From the NCBI RefSeq assembly GCF_030530745.1, contig NZ_JAUMUI010000017.1:1-45466 (forward strand): 45,466 nt of DNA, written 5' to 3'. This document shows, one piece after another, positions 32,632 to 42,207 of the stretch (position 1 is the stretch's first letter; every line of letters starts with the position of its first letter). Origin of the DNA: Neisseria sp. Its GTDB lineage: Bacteria; Pseudomonadota; Gammaproteobacteria; Burkholderiales; Neisseriaceae. The notes beneath the pieces were generated by a model. It did no database searches. It saw only the letters and a program-made list of their open reading frames with translations, and was not told where the DNA came from. A program made the position numbers and the translations under genes.

Positions 32632-35600
32632 TTATTCCGCACTTTTTTGATCGGAATATTTCAGCAGCGGCGCGAGCAGCTGTTCGGCCATGTTCCAAAA
32701 CAGCGGGGTTGCTATCGGCGGGGTTTCATCGTTGCCGAACACCAAAGCGACTTCGGTGTAGTCGCACTGCCCTTTGCTGTTTTTATTGCCGTAGTAGGCA
32801 TTTTGAACGGCTTTGGCGGCATCTTCCCTGCTTTTGTTTTGCGCCAGTTCTTCGGCTGCTTTCAGGGTGGTGCGGGCGAAAAACGGTAGCGGGCGGGTTT
32901 GGCCGATATGGTAATAATCCAGCCATTGCCGCAGCAGTCCGATCGCTTCCGGCTGCGGGATTTCCGGCAGGGTTTCGGGGTGGGCGGGCAGCAGCAGGTG
33001 GGTTTGGCGGTTTGGGGTTTCAGGCGGCCCCACGGCGCAGAAAATCAGGTGTTCGAGCAGGATGGCGATGCGGTCGGGATTGTTTGGTTCGTCGCCGAGA
33101 AAGTGAATCTGCCCGTGTCGGTAGAGGTGGTTGAGGCTGCCCGACAGGGTGGTGCCGTCAAGCTCGAGCGTGTAGGGCAGGGCGGGCAGTTTGGGGCTGG
33201 AAACCAAGGTGCCGTCGAGCGATTTGGCGGCCGCCTGAAAACGGTTTTGCCACAATATGCCCAGCTCTCCGGCGGGCAGCAGGCTTTCGGCTTGCAGGCG
33301 GGCTTCGGTTTGTTGGAAGTTTTCGTTGCTGCGGCGCGCGGCGGTATATTCGGCGGCGATGGCGGCGGCCTGCTGTGGCTCGAACGGTTCGGCGGCGTCC
33401 CAAGCGGTGTCGCGGTAGGGTTCGCGCCAGTTGAGGGTGTGTTGCAGCCAGCTTTTGACGGGGTTTTTCCAGAAGCGGACAAATTCGTGGTGGCTGACGG
33501 TTTGGGCGGTGTTTCCGGCCTCGCCGGGCGGTTCGCTGAAAAAGGGTGCGGGGGCTGCGGCGGGGGCGTTCAGGGCGGCGGCATAGTCGCGGCGGGTGCT
33601 TTGCAGGCCGTCTGAACGCGGTTGGCCGGTGAAGTAGCTGCGTGAAAACGGTTGCAGGGGGTGGTGTTCTATGTGGTTTTCGTACCGGCTGCGTGTGCTG
33701 CGGCCGGTCATGGCGGCAAGGGTGTCGGCCAGCTCGTTCAAAAGGGCGGAGGGCGCCAGTTCCTGATTGTTGCGGATATCGCGCCCCACATACGATAAAT
33801 ACAGGATTTCGCGTGCGCTCATGATGGCTTCGAGAAAGAGGTAGCGGTCGTCGTCGCGGCGGGCGCGGTCGCCTTTTTGGGGGTGGCGGGCGATGAGGTC
33901 GAAGGCGGCGGCTTTGGTGTTGCGGGGGAAGTCGCCGTCGTTGAGGCCGAGCAGGCAGATAACTTTGAACGGCAGGCTGCGCATCGGCACCATGCTGCAA
34001 AAGGTGATGCCGCCGCGCAGAAAGCCGGCCTCGCTTGCGCTGTCGAGAAAGCGGCCTATGTGGCGGATAACGGTGTGCTGCGGCAGGGGGCTTTCAAAGC
34101 CTGCCAGCGCGGCTTCTTCCTGCCAGCGGGCGAGCGACTGGCTCAGTTGCTGCCAGGCGTATTGGCCGCTGCTGCCGGGGGCGGTGAGCGCGGCCAGCAG
34201 GTTGCGCACGCGTTCGGCCCATTCGGCCACGGTGGCGGGGCGCTGCCACTCCCGGGCGGCGGCGGAGAGCGTGCGCACGAGGGCGGTGAAGCGGCCGAGT
34301 ACGGCGGTTTGGCCGGGGTTGCCGTGCCAGGCGCTGATGTTGTGCCACAGCGGGTTGCCGTTTTCGGGCAGCAGCCAGCCGAGCGCCAAACGTTCCAAAC
34401 CCTGCTGCCAGGTGAACAGGTTGTCGCTGCCGCCGCGCATTCCGTTATCCAGCCCCCAATGCACGTTGAGCGCGGCAATGGTGTCGTGCAGCAGCGGCAG
34501 GTCGTCGCGGGTGAGTTCGAAACGTTGCAGCACCAAGTCGTTTTCCAGCAAGGGCAGCAGCAGATCGACTTCAAAACGGCTTTCCAGCAGCGCGAGTGTT
34601 TGCGAGAGTGCCTGAAAGAGCGGTTGGCGGCGGCTGATTTTCACGTCCGACACCGAATAGGGCAGCGCCTGCGCGCCGGCTTGTTCCTGCCCGAACACGG
34701 CTTCGATAAACGGGCTGTAGGGTTCGATATTCGGGGTGAGCACGGCGATATCGTGCGGCTGCCATTCGGGGTGTTCGGCCAAAACGGCGAGCAGGCGGTT
34801 TTTCAGAATCTGCAATTCGCGCAGGGGGCTGTGGGCGGAAACGATCTGTATCGAACGGTCGTTTTCGACGCCATCGGCGGTATAGCAGCTTTCAGACGGC
34901 ATGGTTAAGGTTTGGATATCGTGTTGCAGGCAGCGCAGCAGGGTGGGCGGGGCCGTCTGAAAAGGTTCGTCGTCGAACACGGGGATTTCGTGTTTGGGCA
35001 CTTCGGCCAGCGCGTCGAAAAAATCACGCCCCTGCTTGCCAAGCGAGGCAAGAAGCGGGTGGCCTGCCTGGCTCAGATCGATATCGCCTTCCTGTTGCAG
35101 CACTTGCGCCGCTTCAATTACGTCGCCCCAATAGGCGCTGCTGGGGTTGAGGGCGAAAATATGCACGTCGCAATGCTCGGCAAGCGCTTGCAGGAGTTGC
35201 AGATACATCGGTGCCATGGTGGCGATGCCGAACACACAGTAGCGTTCGGGCAGCTTGCTTTTATCGAGCGCGCCGAGAAGCTGCTGCCATAATGCGACGC
35301 GGTGCGGCGTTTGAGCGCTGCCGTCGTCGAGATAGCGCCACAGTGCCGCCTGCCAGTTTTCGCCGCTGCCCAAGCCTAAGGTTTTGCCCTGCTGCCAAGC
35401 GTCTATCCATTGCGGGCGGTACACCAGATATTGGTCGAAAATATCCGCCAGCTGCCCCGCCAGCTGGTAGGCGGCCGAACCGCCGCTGCCCAAATAGCTT
35501 TGCAGCGCGTCGCGCGCGTTTTGGTATTCGGAGGCCGTCTGAAAAAGCCGGCTTTGAAACAGCCCCAGCAAACGCCAGCGCATCACTTCGGGCGAAAACG

Positions 35601-35853
35601 GGCTGAGTGCGGGAACGCCCGGTATCAGCCCGCGCATCAGCCGCCAAGCCAGCCCGGCGGGCAGGCTGAAACGCAGGTTGGCCGCCACGCCGGTTTCGCG
35701 CGCCAGATAAGCATTGAGATAGCGCCGCATGCCCTGGCTCTGCACCACGATTTCTTCCTCCGCAAGCGGGTCGGCGGGCGGTTGCAGGCGGTGCACCTGA
35801 TTGAACAGGGCGGCCAGGTCTTCCAAACGGTTGGATTGGTAGAGGTAGAGCAT
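32632..35853 (-). CDS. recC: exodeoxyribonuclease V gamma subunit RecC
   Basis: This 1073-residue subunit of RecBCD recognises Chi and takes part in double-strand break repair. The N-terminus (MLYLYQSNRLEDLAALF, then VVQSQGMRRYLNAYLA) and blocks such as RYCVFGIATMAPMYLQLL, CSMVPMRSLPFKVICLLG and LNDGDFPR are typical. Length fits the family (E. coli 1122). The ATP-binding residues are inactive in RecC generally, and none are expected. The gene has four internal uptake sequences; one near 34890 is of the AT dialect (ATGCCGTCTGAA) while all others are AG type. recB and recD are not in the window, as is common in Neisseria, where the genes are scattered. Confidence 0.95.
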   Translation of the reverse strand: MLYLYQSNRLEDLAALFNQVHRLQPPADPLAEEEIVVQSQGMRRYLNAYLARETGVAANLRFSLPAGLAWRLMRGLIPGVPALSPFSPEVMRWRLLGLFQSRLFQTASEYQNARDALQSYLGSGGSAAYQLAGQLADIFDQYLVYRPQWIDAWQQGKTLGLGSGENWQAALWRYLDDGSAQTPHRVALWQQLLGALDKSKLPERYCVFGIATMAPMYLQLLQALAEHCDVHIFALNPSSAYWGDVIEAAQVLQQEGDIDLSQAGHPLLASLGKQGRDFFDALAEVPKHEIPVFDDEPFQTAPPTLLRCLQHDIQTLTMPSESCYTADGVENDRSIQIVSAHSPLRELQILKNRLLAVLAEHPEWQPHDIAVLTPNIEPYSPFIEAVFGQEQAGAQALPYSVSDVKISRRQPLFQALSQTLALLESRFEVDLLLPLLENDLVLQRFELTRDDLPLLHDTIAALNVHWGLDNGMRGGSDNLFTWQQGLERLALGWLLPENGNPLWHNISAWHGNPGQTAVLGRFTALVRTLSAAAREWQRPATVAEWAERVRNLLAALTAPGSSGQYAWQQLSQSLARWQEEAALAGFESPLPQHTVIRHIGRFLDSASEAGFLRGGITFCSMVPMRSLPFKVICLLGLNDGDFPRNTKAAAFDLIARHPQKGDRARRDDDRYLFLEAIMSAREILYLSYVGRDIRNNQELAPSALLNELADTLAAMTGRSTRSRYENHIEHHPLQPFSRSYFTGQPRSDGLQSTRRDYAAALNAPAAAPAPFFSEPPGEAGNTAQTVSHHEFVRFWKNPVKSWLQHTLNWREPYRDTAWDAAEPFEPQQAAAIAAEYTAARRSNENFQQTEARLQAESLLPAGELGILWQNRFQAAAKSLDGTLVSSPKLPALPYTLELDGTTLSGSLNHLYRHGQIHFLGDEPNNPDRIAILLEHLIFCAVGPPETPNRQTHLLLPAHPETLPEIPQPEAIGLLRQWLDYYHIGQTRPLPFFARTTLKAAEELAQNKSREDAAKAVQNAYYGNKNSKGQCDYTEVALVFGNDETPPIATPLFWNMAEQLLAPLLKYSDQKSAE

Positions 35854-36028
35854 GATGGGTTTTTGATGGGGAGAGGGGGCGGTTATGTTTCAACACACAG
35901 GACGACACATAAAGCGCCGCCCTACGTGTTGCCCTGATTGGGAAGGGGTTACACCCCTACCCGATAAACCCAAATTCTACCGCCATAAATGGCGGGGTCT
36001 CAACCGAAAAGGAAACTTGATGAAGGTA

Positions 36029-36056
36029 GGCCGTCTGAAAACGGTTTCAGACGGCC
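36029..36056 (-). terminator. inverted-DUS terminator after pilR
   Basis: GGCCGTCTGAAA and TTTCAGACGGCC with loop ACGG lie about 65 bp past the pilR stop. The rest of the 267-bp gap to recC (35854-36120) holds no gene that I can support. Confidence 0.75.
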
Positions 36057-36120
36057 GGAGGTTTTGGTTTGGGAACAGCCGCCCCACCGAAACGGCGGCA
36101 CAGCCGTTACCGAAGGGGCC

Positions 36121-37767
36121 TCAGTTGATATTGAGGCGCTCCATGCGGTAGCGCATCGAACGGAAGCTGATGCCCAGCAGCTTGGCGGCCTGCGTGCGGT
36201 TGAAGCGGGTTTGCTGCAGAGCTGTTTCTATGATTTCGCGCTCGACTTGGTCGAGATAATCCTGAATCTGCATCTGGCCGGGCACGAAACGGGCAAGTTT
36301 GCCGTTATCCGGTGCGGGTGAGCCGGAATCCGGCTCAGGTTCGGCAACCGGCGCATCGGCGGTTTCGGGGAGTGCGGAGAGCGACAAGGTGTGGCCGGTG
36401 TTGATTTGCAGATCGTCGAACTGGATTACCTGCCCCACGGTGAGGGCGACGGCGCGCTCGAGTATGTTTTCCAGCTCGCGGAAGTTGCCCGGGTAGCTGT
36501 AATGCAGCAGGGCGTCTTGCGCTTTGGGGCTGAGTTTGTAGGTTTCGTTGCCGCTGCGGTGTTTGTGGAGCAGGTGCATAATCAGGCCGCCCAAATCTTC
36601 GCGCATCTCGCGCAACGGCGGCATGTTCAGCGACACCACATTGAGGCGGTAGTATAAGTCTTGCCTGAAAGCCCCGCTTTCCACCAGCGCTTCGAGATTT
36701 TTGTGGGTGGCGCACACAATCCGCACGTCCACAAAGGTTTCGCGGGGGTCGCCTATGCGGCGCACGGCTTTTTCCTGAATGGCGCGCAGCAGTTTCACCT
36801 GCATGGCCAGCGGCAGATCGGCCACTTCGTCGAGAAACAGTGTGCCGCCGTCGGCATGTTGGAAAAAACCCAAACGGTCGGTGTCGGCGCCGGTGAAGCT
36901 GCCTTTTTTGTAGCCGAAAAATTCGCTTTCCATCAGGTTTTCGGGAATCGCCCCGCAGTTGACGGCGATAAAGGGCTTGCCGGCACGGTCGGACAGTTCG
37001 TGTATGGTGCGTGCGGCCTGTTCCTTGCCCGTACCCGATTCGCCCGATATGTAAACGGGCACGCCGCTTTTGGCAAGGCGGCGGATTAAGTGGCGCACTT
37101 CCACCATCTGCGGCGACATGCCCAGCAGGCGCGGCATATCCGATTCGCCGCCCGGTTCGGTTTCGGGCAATACGCGTGCGGTCAGTTCACCGCTGGAAAA
37201 GCGCTCTTTCAGCGAACGCAGCCCCTCGGGCACGCCTGCGGGGCGGGTGAGGGCGGAACCGCTTTTGTGCGTAGCTGCAGGCGGGGAGGAAGGAAACGGC
37301 GCGCGTGCGGTATGCGGCGCAGAAGGCTGCGGTTTGGCGGGCGGCGGTTCGGCAGGCTGCGGAGCGGCCGGTGCGTATTCGGTCGGCTCGCTGATTTTCA
37401 CCGCCGACTTCACCAGCGAGCGCAGTTGCGACAGGGTAATCGGTTTTTGCAGATAATCGAATGCGCCCGCACGCAAAGCTTCTACGGCTTGGTCGGCATT
37501 TCCGAAAGCGGTAATCACGGCAACGGGGGTGTCGAGCGCCAACTCGTCGATGTATTGCACCACTTCCAGGCCCGAACCGTCGGGCATGCGCATATCGGTC
37601 AATACCAGCGAATAGTCGTTGTTGTCGAGCTTGTCTTTGGCGTCTTCCACGCCCACGGCGGTTTGTACCCGCAACCCCATTTTCATCAGGGTCATTTCCA
37701 TCAGGTCGCGGATATCGGCTTCGTCGTCCACCACCAATACGGGGTCTTGCAGGTTATGGTTGCTCAT
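36121..37767 (-). CDS. pilR: sigma-54-dependent response regulator PilR
   Basis: This 548-residue regulator activates RpoN-dependent promoters, classically pilin. The receiver domain (about 8-120) has acidic D14-D15 and phospho-acceptor D58 in LTDMRMPDG, and the Lys in LQKPI. A long Pro/Ala-rich linker (about 130-175) leads to the AAA+ domain with Walker A GESGTGKEQA, the sigma-54 contact loop as GSFTGA, and Walker B GTLFLDEVADLP. The C-terminal Fis-type helix-turn-helix reads NRTQAAKLLGISFRSMRYRM. Sequence and pairing with pilS point to PilR rather than NtrC. It overlaps pilS by 14 bp. In gonococci this system is degenerate; here all motifs look intact. Confidence 0.92.
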   Translation of the reverse strand: MSNHNLQDPVLVVDDEADIRDLMEMTLMKMGLRVQTAVGVEDAKDKLDNNDYSLVLTDMRMPDGSGLEVVQYIDELALDTPVAVITAFGNADQAVEALRAGAFDYLQKPITLSQLRSLVKSAVKISEPTEYAPAAPQPAEPPPAKPQPSAPHTARAPFPSSPPAATHKSGSALTRPAGVPEGLRSLKERFSSGELTARVLPETEPGGESDMPRLLGMSPQMVEVRHLIRRLAKSGVPVYISGESGTGKEQAARTIHELSDRAGKPFIAVNCGAIPENLMESEFFGYKKGSFTGADTDRLGFFQHADGGTLFLDEVADLPLAMQVKLLRAIQEKAVRRIGDPRETFVDVRIVCATHKNLEALVESGAFRQDLYYRLNVVSLNMPPLREMREDLGGLIMHLLHKHRSGNETYKLSPKAQDALLHYSYPGNFRELENILERAVALTVGQVIQFDDLQINTGHTLSLSALPETADAPVAEPEPDSGSPAPDNGKLARFVPGQMQIQDYLDQVEREIIETALQQTRFNRTQAAKLLGISFRSMRYRMERLNIN

Positions 37768-39346
37768 CGGTTTCCCTCGGTAAAATCAGTTCGAACCCGT
37801 TCATTTCGGGATGGTAGTGCAGTTGGCCCAGATTGGCGTGCGCCAGTTCGCGCGCCACATAAAGCCCCAGGCCGGTGCCCTGTTTTTCGGTGGTGAAGAA
37901 AGGCTCGAACAAATGGTTGCGCACATCGGGCGGCACGCCGGTGCCGTTGTCGGCCACCACGATAGAGATATGCATGCGGCCGCTGGGCTTGATCAGCACG
38001 GTGATGGCGTGCTGGTCCCGGCGGCTGTGCCGCCAGGCGTTGTTGCACAGGTTCCACATAATCTGCTGCAGGTGCATGGAATCAACCAAAACGCTCAAAT
38101 TGCTGCCGTCCATATTCATGCGCAGGCAGCCGACGGCATCAGGGTTGTTGAGGGTGAATTCCTGTTTGAATTCCAGCCAAAACTTCATCAGGTTGACGGG
38201 GGCGCGGCTGACGCTGTCGCGCTTGTTGATGAGCGACACGTCTTCGAGCATTTTGTCGATACGCTGGATATTGGTGTCGATGATGTTGTGCAGCTTGGCC
38301 TTGGTGGCATCGGCATCGTCGCCGTCGTGCAGCAGGTCGCTGGCGTGGCGTATGGCCGACATGGGGTTGCGGATTTCATGCGCCAGATTGGCGGTAAGCT
38401 GGCCGAGCGAGGCCAGCTTGGTGGCCAGCGCTTCGGCGGCCACTTCGCGCAGCGAGCGCACGAACAGCATCAAGAGTTCGGTTTTTTCCTGAATCAGCGG
38501 CACGGCGCGGACGTGCATGGAGTGTTGGAAAATGTGGATGTCGGTTTCAAAGTTTTTATCGGGTTGGTATTGCCAGCGCGACACCAGTTCGGCAAATACG
38601 GTTTCCTGTTTGTCGACTTCCAAACCGGGGAAATAGGTTTTGGCCTGGCGGTTGAACAGCCACACGCGCTGCGAAGCGTCGATTACGATAACGGCTTCCT
38701 GCACGCGGTTGAGCACCAAACGGTTCAGCCCGCTTACGCGGCGGTAGGCCAGCTGGTGTTTTTCGGCCGATTCCGTGGCCGCCTGCAGATAGGTGGCGGA
38801 AAACGCGGTTAAGGCGGCCACCAGATAGCAGGCGCCTGCGAGCAGCGCGGCAGATACGATGGAGCGGCTTTCCCACTCGAACGGATGGAGTTTGATCTGG
38901 CCGGCCAGAAACATGCTCAGCAAAATCAGCAGGAAGGCATAGCTGGCATAGAGCATGGGATAGCGGCCGTGGCTGAGCAGGCACGAGGTGGCGATAAAGG
39001 GCAGCACAAGGATGCCGAAGCCGGAATCTATACCGCCGGTGATGAAGGTGAGCATCAGCATCATGCTGATGTCGACCACCGCGCTGGCATTGGGCAGGTC
39101 GAGCGACTGCAGCTGCCAGTCGGGTTTGAAGATGGTGAGCAGGATTAAAACCGCGTAAACCGCCGCCCAAGTATAAAACTCCAGCGGCGGGAACAGGTTT
39201 TTGGTTTCATCGCCCGAATACACGCTTACCAAGTGGAATACCAGCAGCGAGAGCACGATGGCGATACGGGCGATGTTGATCAGGCCGGGAATGCGCTCGT
39301 TCAGCGTTTCCCAGTCGTGTTTGAGGAATAATCTGTTTACACTCAT
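37754..39346 (-). CDS. pilS: sensor histidine kinase PilS
   Basis: This 530-residue membrane kinase partners PilR. About six transmembrane helices fill residues 20-190, followed by a PAS-like sensor (NRVQEAVIVIDASQRVWLFN). HisKA has the phospho-acceptor in NLAHEIRNPMSA, and HATPase_c has NLCNNAWRHS (N box), VVADNGTGVPP (G1) and GTGLGLYVARE (G2). The frame extends to a GTG at 39373, but the ATG at 39346 gives MSVNRLFLKHDWETLNERI, the usual PilS beginning. Neither has a good ribosome binding site. The stop overlaps the pilR start region, so the two are translationally linked. Confidence 0.91.
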   Translation of the reverse strand: MSVNRLFLKHDWETLNERIPGLINIARIAIVLSLLVFHLVSVYSGDETKNLFPPLEFYTWAAVYAVLILLTIFKPDWQLQSLDLPNASAVVDISMMLMLTFITGGIDSGFGILVLPFIATSCLLSHGRYPMLYASYAFLLILLSMFLAGQIKLHPFEWESRSIVSAALLAGACYLVAALTAFSATYLQAATESAEKHQLAYRRVSGLNRLVLNRVQEAVIVIDASQRVWLFNRQAKTYFPGLEVDKQETVFAELVSRWQYQPDKNFETDIHIFQHSMHVRAVPLIQEKTELLMLFVRSLREVAAEALATKLASLGQLTANLAHEIRNPMSAIRHASDLLHDGDDADATKAKLHNIIDTNIQRIDKMLEDVSLINKRDSVSRAPVNLMKFWLEFKQEFTLNNPDAVGCLRMNMDGSNLSVLVDSMHLQQIMWNLCNNAWRHSRRDQHAITVLIKPSGRMHISIVVADNGTGVPPDVRNHLFEPFFTTEKQGTGLGLYVARELAHANLGQLHYHPEMNGFELILPRETDEQP

Positions 39347-39526
39347 GTAATGTAGAATCTGTTGTTTTGGCACGGCTGATGCTGTTTTGTTTATGCCGCC
39401 TGCCTGTTTTATTGTTTGATAATGAGCCCGTTGCGGCGGCAGACGCGGCAGGCCGCGCGCCGGCTGCCCGTATCTGCCGCCGTGTTTTATGTTGACTGTT
39501 TCGGCCGTGAAACAGTAATCAAGTGA

Positions 39527-41839
39527 TTATACCGAATCCGCGCCGGATAATCCTTTCAGACGGCCTGAAATCTCTAAAATTTTGCCTTTTCGGCCGCGTT
39601 TGTTGTTTATATCTTGAATCCGCAGTTTTTCTTTGTGTGCGGCACCGCGCTTTCCGGTGCTTTCAACTACGAATTCCGGCGATGAAGTTACGGCGGTGTG
39701 CTCCAGCTTGGCACCGTCCGAAAGGCTTATCAGTTGAAGGCCGCGGCCTTTTGCCATTACTTCCAGTTCGCCGATGGGGAAGGCAAGCAGCCGGTTGTCG
39801 CTCGAGGCCAGCAGCACTTTGCAGTCGGGGTTGATAAGCGATACGGCGAACACGGGCACGGGCGGCAGCGTTTGTTCGCCCGCTTTGAGCGTCATCAGCA
39901 CTTTGCCGGCTTTGACGCGGCCGGTCATGTCGCCGAGTTTGGCGATAAAGCCGTAGCCGCCGCTGTTGCTCAAGAAGTAGTGCCGGTCGGGCAGGCCGGT
40001 CATCACGGCGGTGATGCGGGCGCCGCTCTGCAGTTCGATAAGCGAGGCCACCGGCACGCCGTCGCCGCGTCCGCCGGGGATGTCGGCGGCATCAAGCGTG
40101 TAGGTGCGTCCGTGCGAATCGAGCACTACCACCGGCCATACGGTGCGGCCTTCCACCACTTGTTTGAGGCCGTCGCCTTCTTTAAAGGAAGTCTGGCTCA
40201 AATCGAGGTTGTGGCCGGAACGGCTGCGTATCCAGCCTTTTTCCGACAAAATCAGCGTAATGGGTTCGTCGGCGGTGGTTTGGGTGAGCACGGCGCGGCC
40301 TGCTTCTTCCACCAGCGTGCGGCGTTCGTCGCCGTATTGCTTCATATCGGCCTGCATCTCTTTGATAATCAGCTTTTTCTTTTCGTTTTCGTCGCCGAGC
40401 AGGGTTTTCAGACGGCCTTCTTCTTCGCGCAGTTCGTTTAGTTCTTTTTCGAGTTTGAAGCCTTCCAGGCGGGCGAGCTGGCGCAGGCGGATTTCGAGGA
40501 TGTCTTCGGCTTGGATTTCGGTAAGTCCGAAGGCGGCCATCAGGTCGGGTTTTGGGTCGTCGGATTCGCGGATAACCTTAATCACTTCGTCGATGTGCAG
40601 AAACGCAATCATGCGGCCGTCGAGGATGTGGATGCGTTTTTCCACTTGGCCCAAGCGGAATTTCAGACGGCGCGTAACGGTTACGGTGCGGAATTCCAGC
40701 CATTCGGCCAAAATGGTTTTGAGGTTTTTCTGGGCGGGACGGTTGTCGGTGCCCATCATCACGAGGTTCATCGGCACATTGCCTTCGAGCGAGGTTTGCG
40801 CCATCAGCGTGTTGATGAAGTTTTCAGGCTCGATGCGGCTGGATTTCGGCTCGAATACCAGCCGCACAGGCGATTCGCCGTCGCTTTCGTCGCGCACGCG
40901 GTCTAAAAGCGAGAGCATCAGCGCTTTGGTGTTTTGCTGCTCCTGCGTGAGGTTTTTCTTGCCCGACTTGGGTTTGGGGTTGGTTTGCTCTTCGATTTCG
41001 GCCAGTATTTTCTGCGCGCCGGTATTGGGCGGCAGTTCGGTTACGATGATGCGCCATTGGCCGCGCGCCAGTTTTTCCACTTCGTAACGCGCCCGCACGC
41101 GCACGCTGCCTTTGCCGGTTTCGTAAATCTGCTGCAAATCGGCGGCGGGGGTGATGATTTGGCCGCCGCCGGCAAAATCGGGCGCGGGAATATACTGCAT
41201 CAGTTCGGCGGTGGTGAGTGAGGGCTTTTTCAAAAGCGCAATCGCGGCCTGCGTTACTTCGGTGAGGTTGTGCGGCGGGATTTCGGTGGCCAGCCCCACG
41301 GCGATGCCCGATGCGCCGTTGAGCAGCACCATCGGCAGCCGCGCGGGCAGGTGCAGGGGTTCTTCAAATGCGCCGTCGTAGTTGGGCACGAAATCCACCG
41401 TGCCTTGGTTTATTTCACTCAACAGCAGTTCGGCAATCGGCGTGAGGCGTGCTTCGGTGTAGCGCATGGCCGCCGCGCCGTCGCCGTCGCGCGAGCCGAA
41501 GTTGCCGATGCCGTCGATTAACGGATAGCGCAGGGTGAAATCCTGCGCCATGCGCACCATTGCGTCATATGCCGAAGCGTCGCCGTGCGGGTGGTATTTG
41601 CCGAGAATCTCGCCCACCACGCGCGCCGATTTCACCGGTTTGGCACCGTGGGTAAGGCCCATGTCGCGCATGGCATACAGAATGCGGCGCTGCACGGGCT
41701 TCTGGCCGTCTGAAACTTCGGGCAGGGCGCGGCCTTTCACCACGCTCATGGCGTATTCGAGATAGGCACGCTCGGCATATTGGCCGAGCAGCAGGTAATC
41801 GCTGCCCACGGGGGCGGCGGAAGTGCGTTCTTCAATCAT
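39527..41839 (-). CDS. parC: DNA topoisomerase IV subunit A
   Basis: This 770-residue subunit decatenates daughter chromosomes with ParE. The catalytic tyrosine is Y127 in [10 protein letters not shown]. The quinolone-resistance region reads [17 protein letters not shown]: position 88 is Ala where E. coli has Ser80 and gonococcus Ser87, and position 92 is Asp in place of Glu84/Glu91. The rest of the breakage-reunion domain and the C-terminal beta-pinwheel repeats ([18 protein letters not shown]-type blades) are complete; length is as in other Neisseria. ATG 41839 is preceded by a weak GGAA. GyrA was considered but the C-terminal GyrA box is absent. Confidence 0.95.
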   Translation of the reverse strand: MIEERTSAAPVGSDYLLLGQYAERAYLEYAMSVVKGRALPEVSDGQKPVQRRILYAMRDMGLTHGAKPVKSARVVGEILGKYHPHGDASAYDAMVRMAQDFTLRYPLIDGIGNFGSRDGDGAAAMRYTEARLTPIAELLLSEINQGTVDFVPNYDGAFEEPLHLPARLPMVLLNGASGIAVGLATEIPPHNLTEVTQAAIALLKKPSLTTAELMQYIPAPDFAGGGQIITPAADLQQIYETGKGSVRVRARYEVEKLARGQWRIIVTELPPNTGAQKILAEIEEQTNPKPKSGKKNLTQEQQNTKALMLSLLDRVRDESDGESPVRLVFEPKSSRIEPENFINTLMAQTSLEGNVPMNLVMMGTDNRPAQKNLKTILAEWLEFRTVTVTRRLKFRLGQVEKRIHILDGRMIAFLHIDEVIKVIRESDDPKPDLMAAFGLTEIQAEDILEIRLRQLARLEGFKLEKELNELREEEGRLKTLLGDENEKKKLIIKEMQADMKQYGDERRTLVEEAGRAVLTQTTADEPITLILSEKGWIRSRSGHNLDLSQTSFKEGDGLKQVVEGRTVWPVVVLDSHGRTYTLDAADIPGGRGDGVPVASLIELQSGARITAVMTGLPDRHYFLSNSGGYGFIAKLGDMTGRVKAGKVLMTLKAGEQTLPPVPVFAVSLINPDCKVLLASSDNRLLAFPIGELEVMAKGRGLQLISLSDGAKLEHTAVTSSPEFVVESTGKRGAAHKEKLRIQDINNKRGRKGKILEISGRLKGLSGADSV

Positions 41840-41937
41840 TGCGGCAGAAATTCCGGTGCAGGTAAAAGGGCGTATTGTAAAACAAATCAGGCGGCTGCGC
41901 TTTTATGCGGGCGGCCGGTTTTTCAGACGGCCTTTCC

Positions 41938-42103
41938 TAGGGGCTGTCGACATTTAACCGACGAAGCGGTTTTTTGAGGCAAAAACCGCGTATGCAAGAC
42001 AAAAAGCGCAGCAAGGTTGAACACCTTGCGAGCATTTTTAACGATGCAGACGGGGTATTTTGGCCAAAAATACCGCCGTTGCGTTGAATGTCGACAGACC
42101 CTA
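41938..42103. mobile_element. 166-bp MITE, copy 1
   Basis: The ends are TAGGGGCTGTCGACATTTAA on the left and TAGGGTCTGTCGACATTCAA read from the right (18 of 20 match). The element lies at a CTAG on both sides; TA is the minimal duplicated target. Inside are two hairpins (GCGGTTTTT..AAAAACCGC and GCAAGGT..ACCTTGC). No coding capacity. The ends look like IS5-family ends. It follows a DUS copy at 41921-41933. Confidence 0.8.
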
Positions 42104-42168
42104 GTTGCGCCGCCTGCGGCGGCCTGATAAAAAAATCTAACCCGAACCGTCAGAAAAACAGGCGCCCT

Positions 42169-42177
42169 TGCTATAAT
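42169..42177 (+). promoter_or_regulatory. extended -10 promoter of the Nudix gene
   Basis: TGCTATAAT is an extended -10 (TG-N-TATAAT) 31 bp before the start codon; no clear -35 is needed. It lies 65 bp beyond MITE copy 1, so the promoter is not supplied by the element. Confidence 0.6.
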
Positions 42178-42207
42178 TCCGACAGCTTATTTTCCGGAAG
42201 CCGCACC

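Noticed and set aside
33877-34908. 343-codon frame antisense to recC
   Set aside because: It has low-complexity Gly/Ala/Gln content and lies fully within recC, whose identity is secure.
39371-39387. Sigma-54-like promoter TGGCAC-N5-ATGCT on the plus strand
   Set aside because: It lies over the start region of pilS and points at no plus-strand gene; the -12 has a mismatch. Probably chance.
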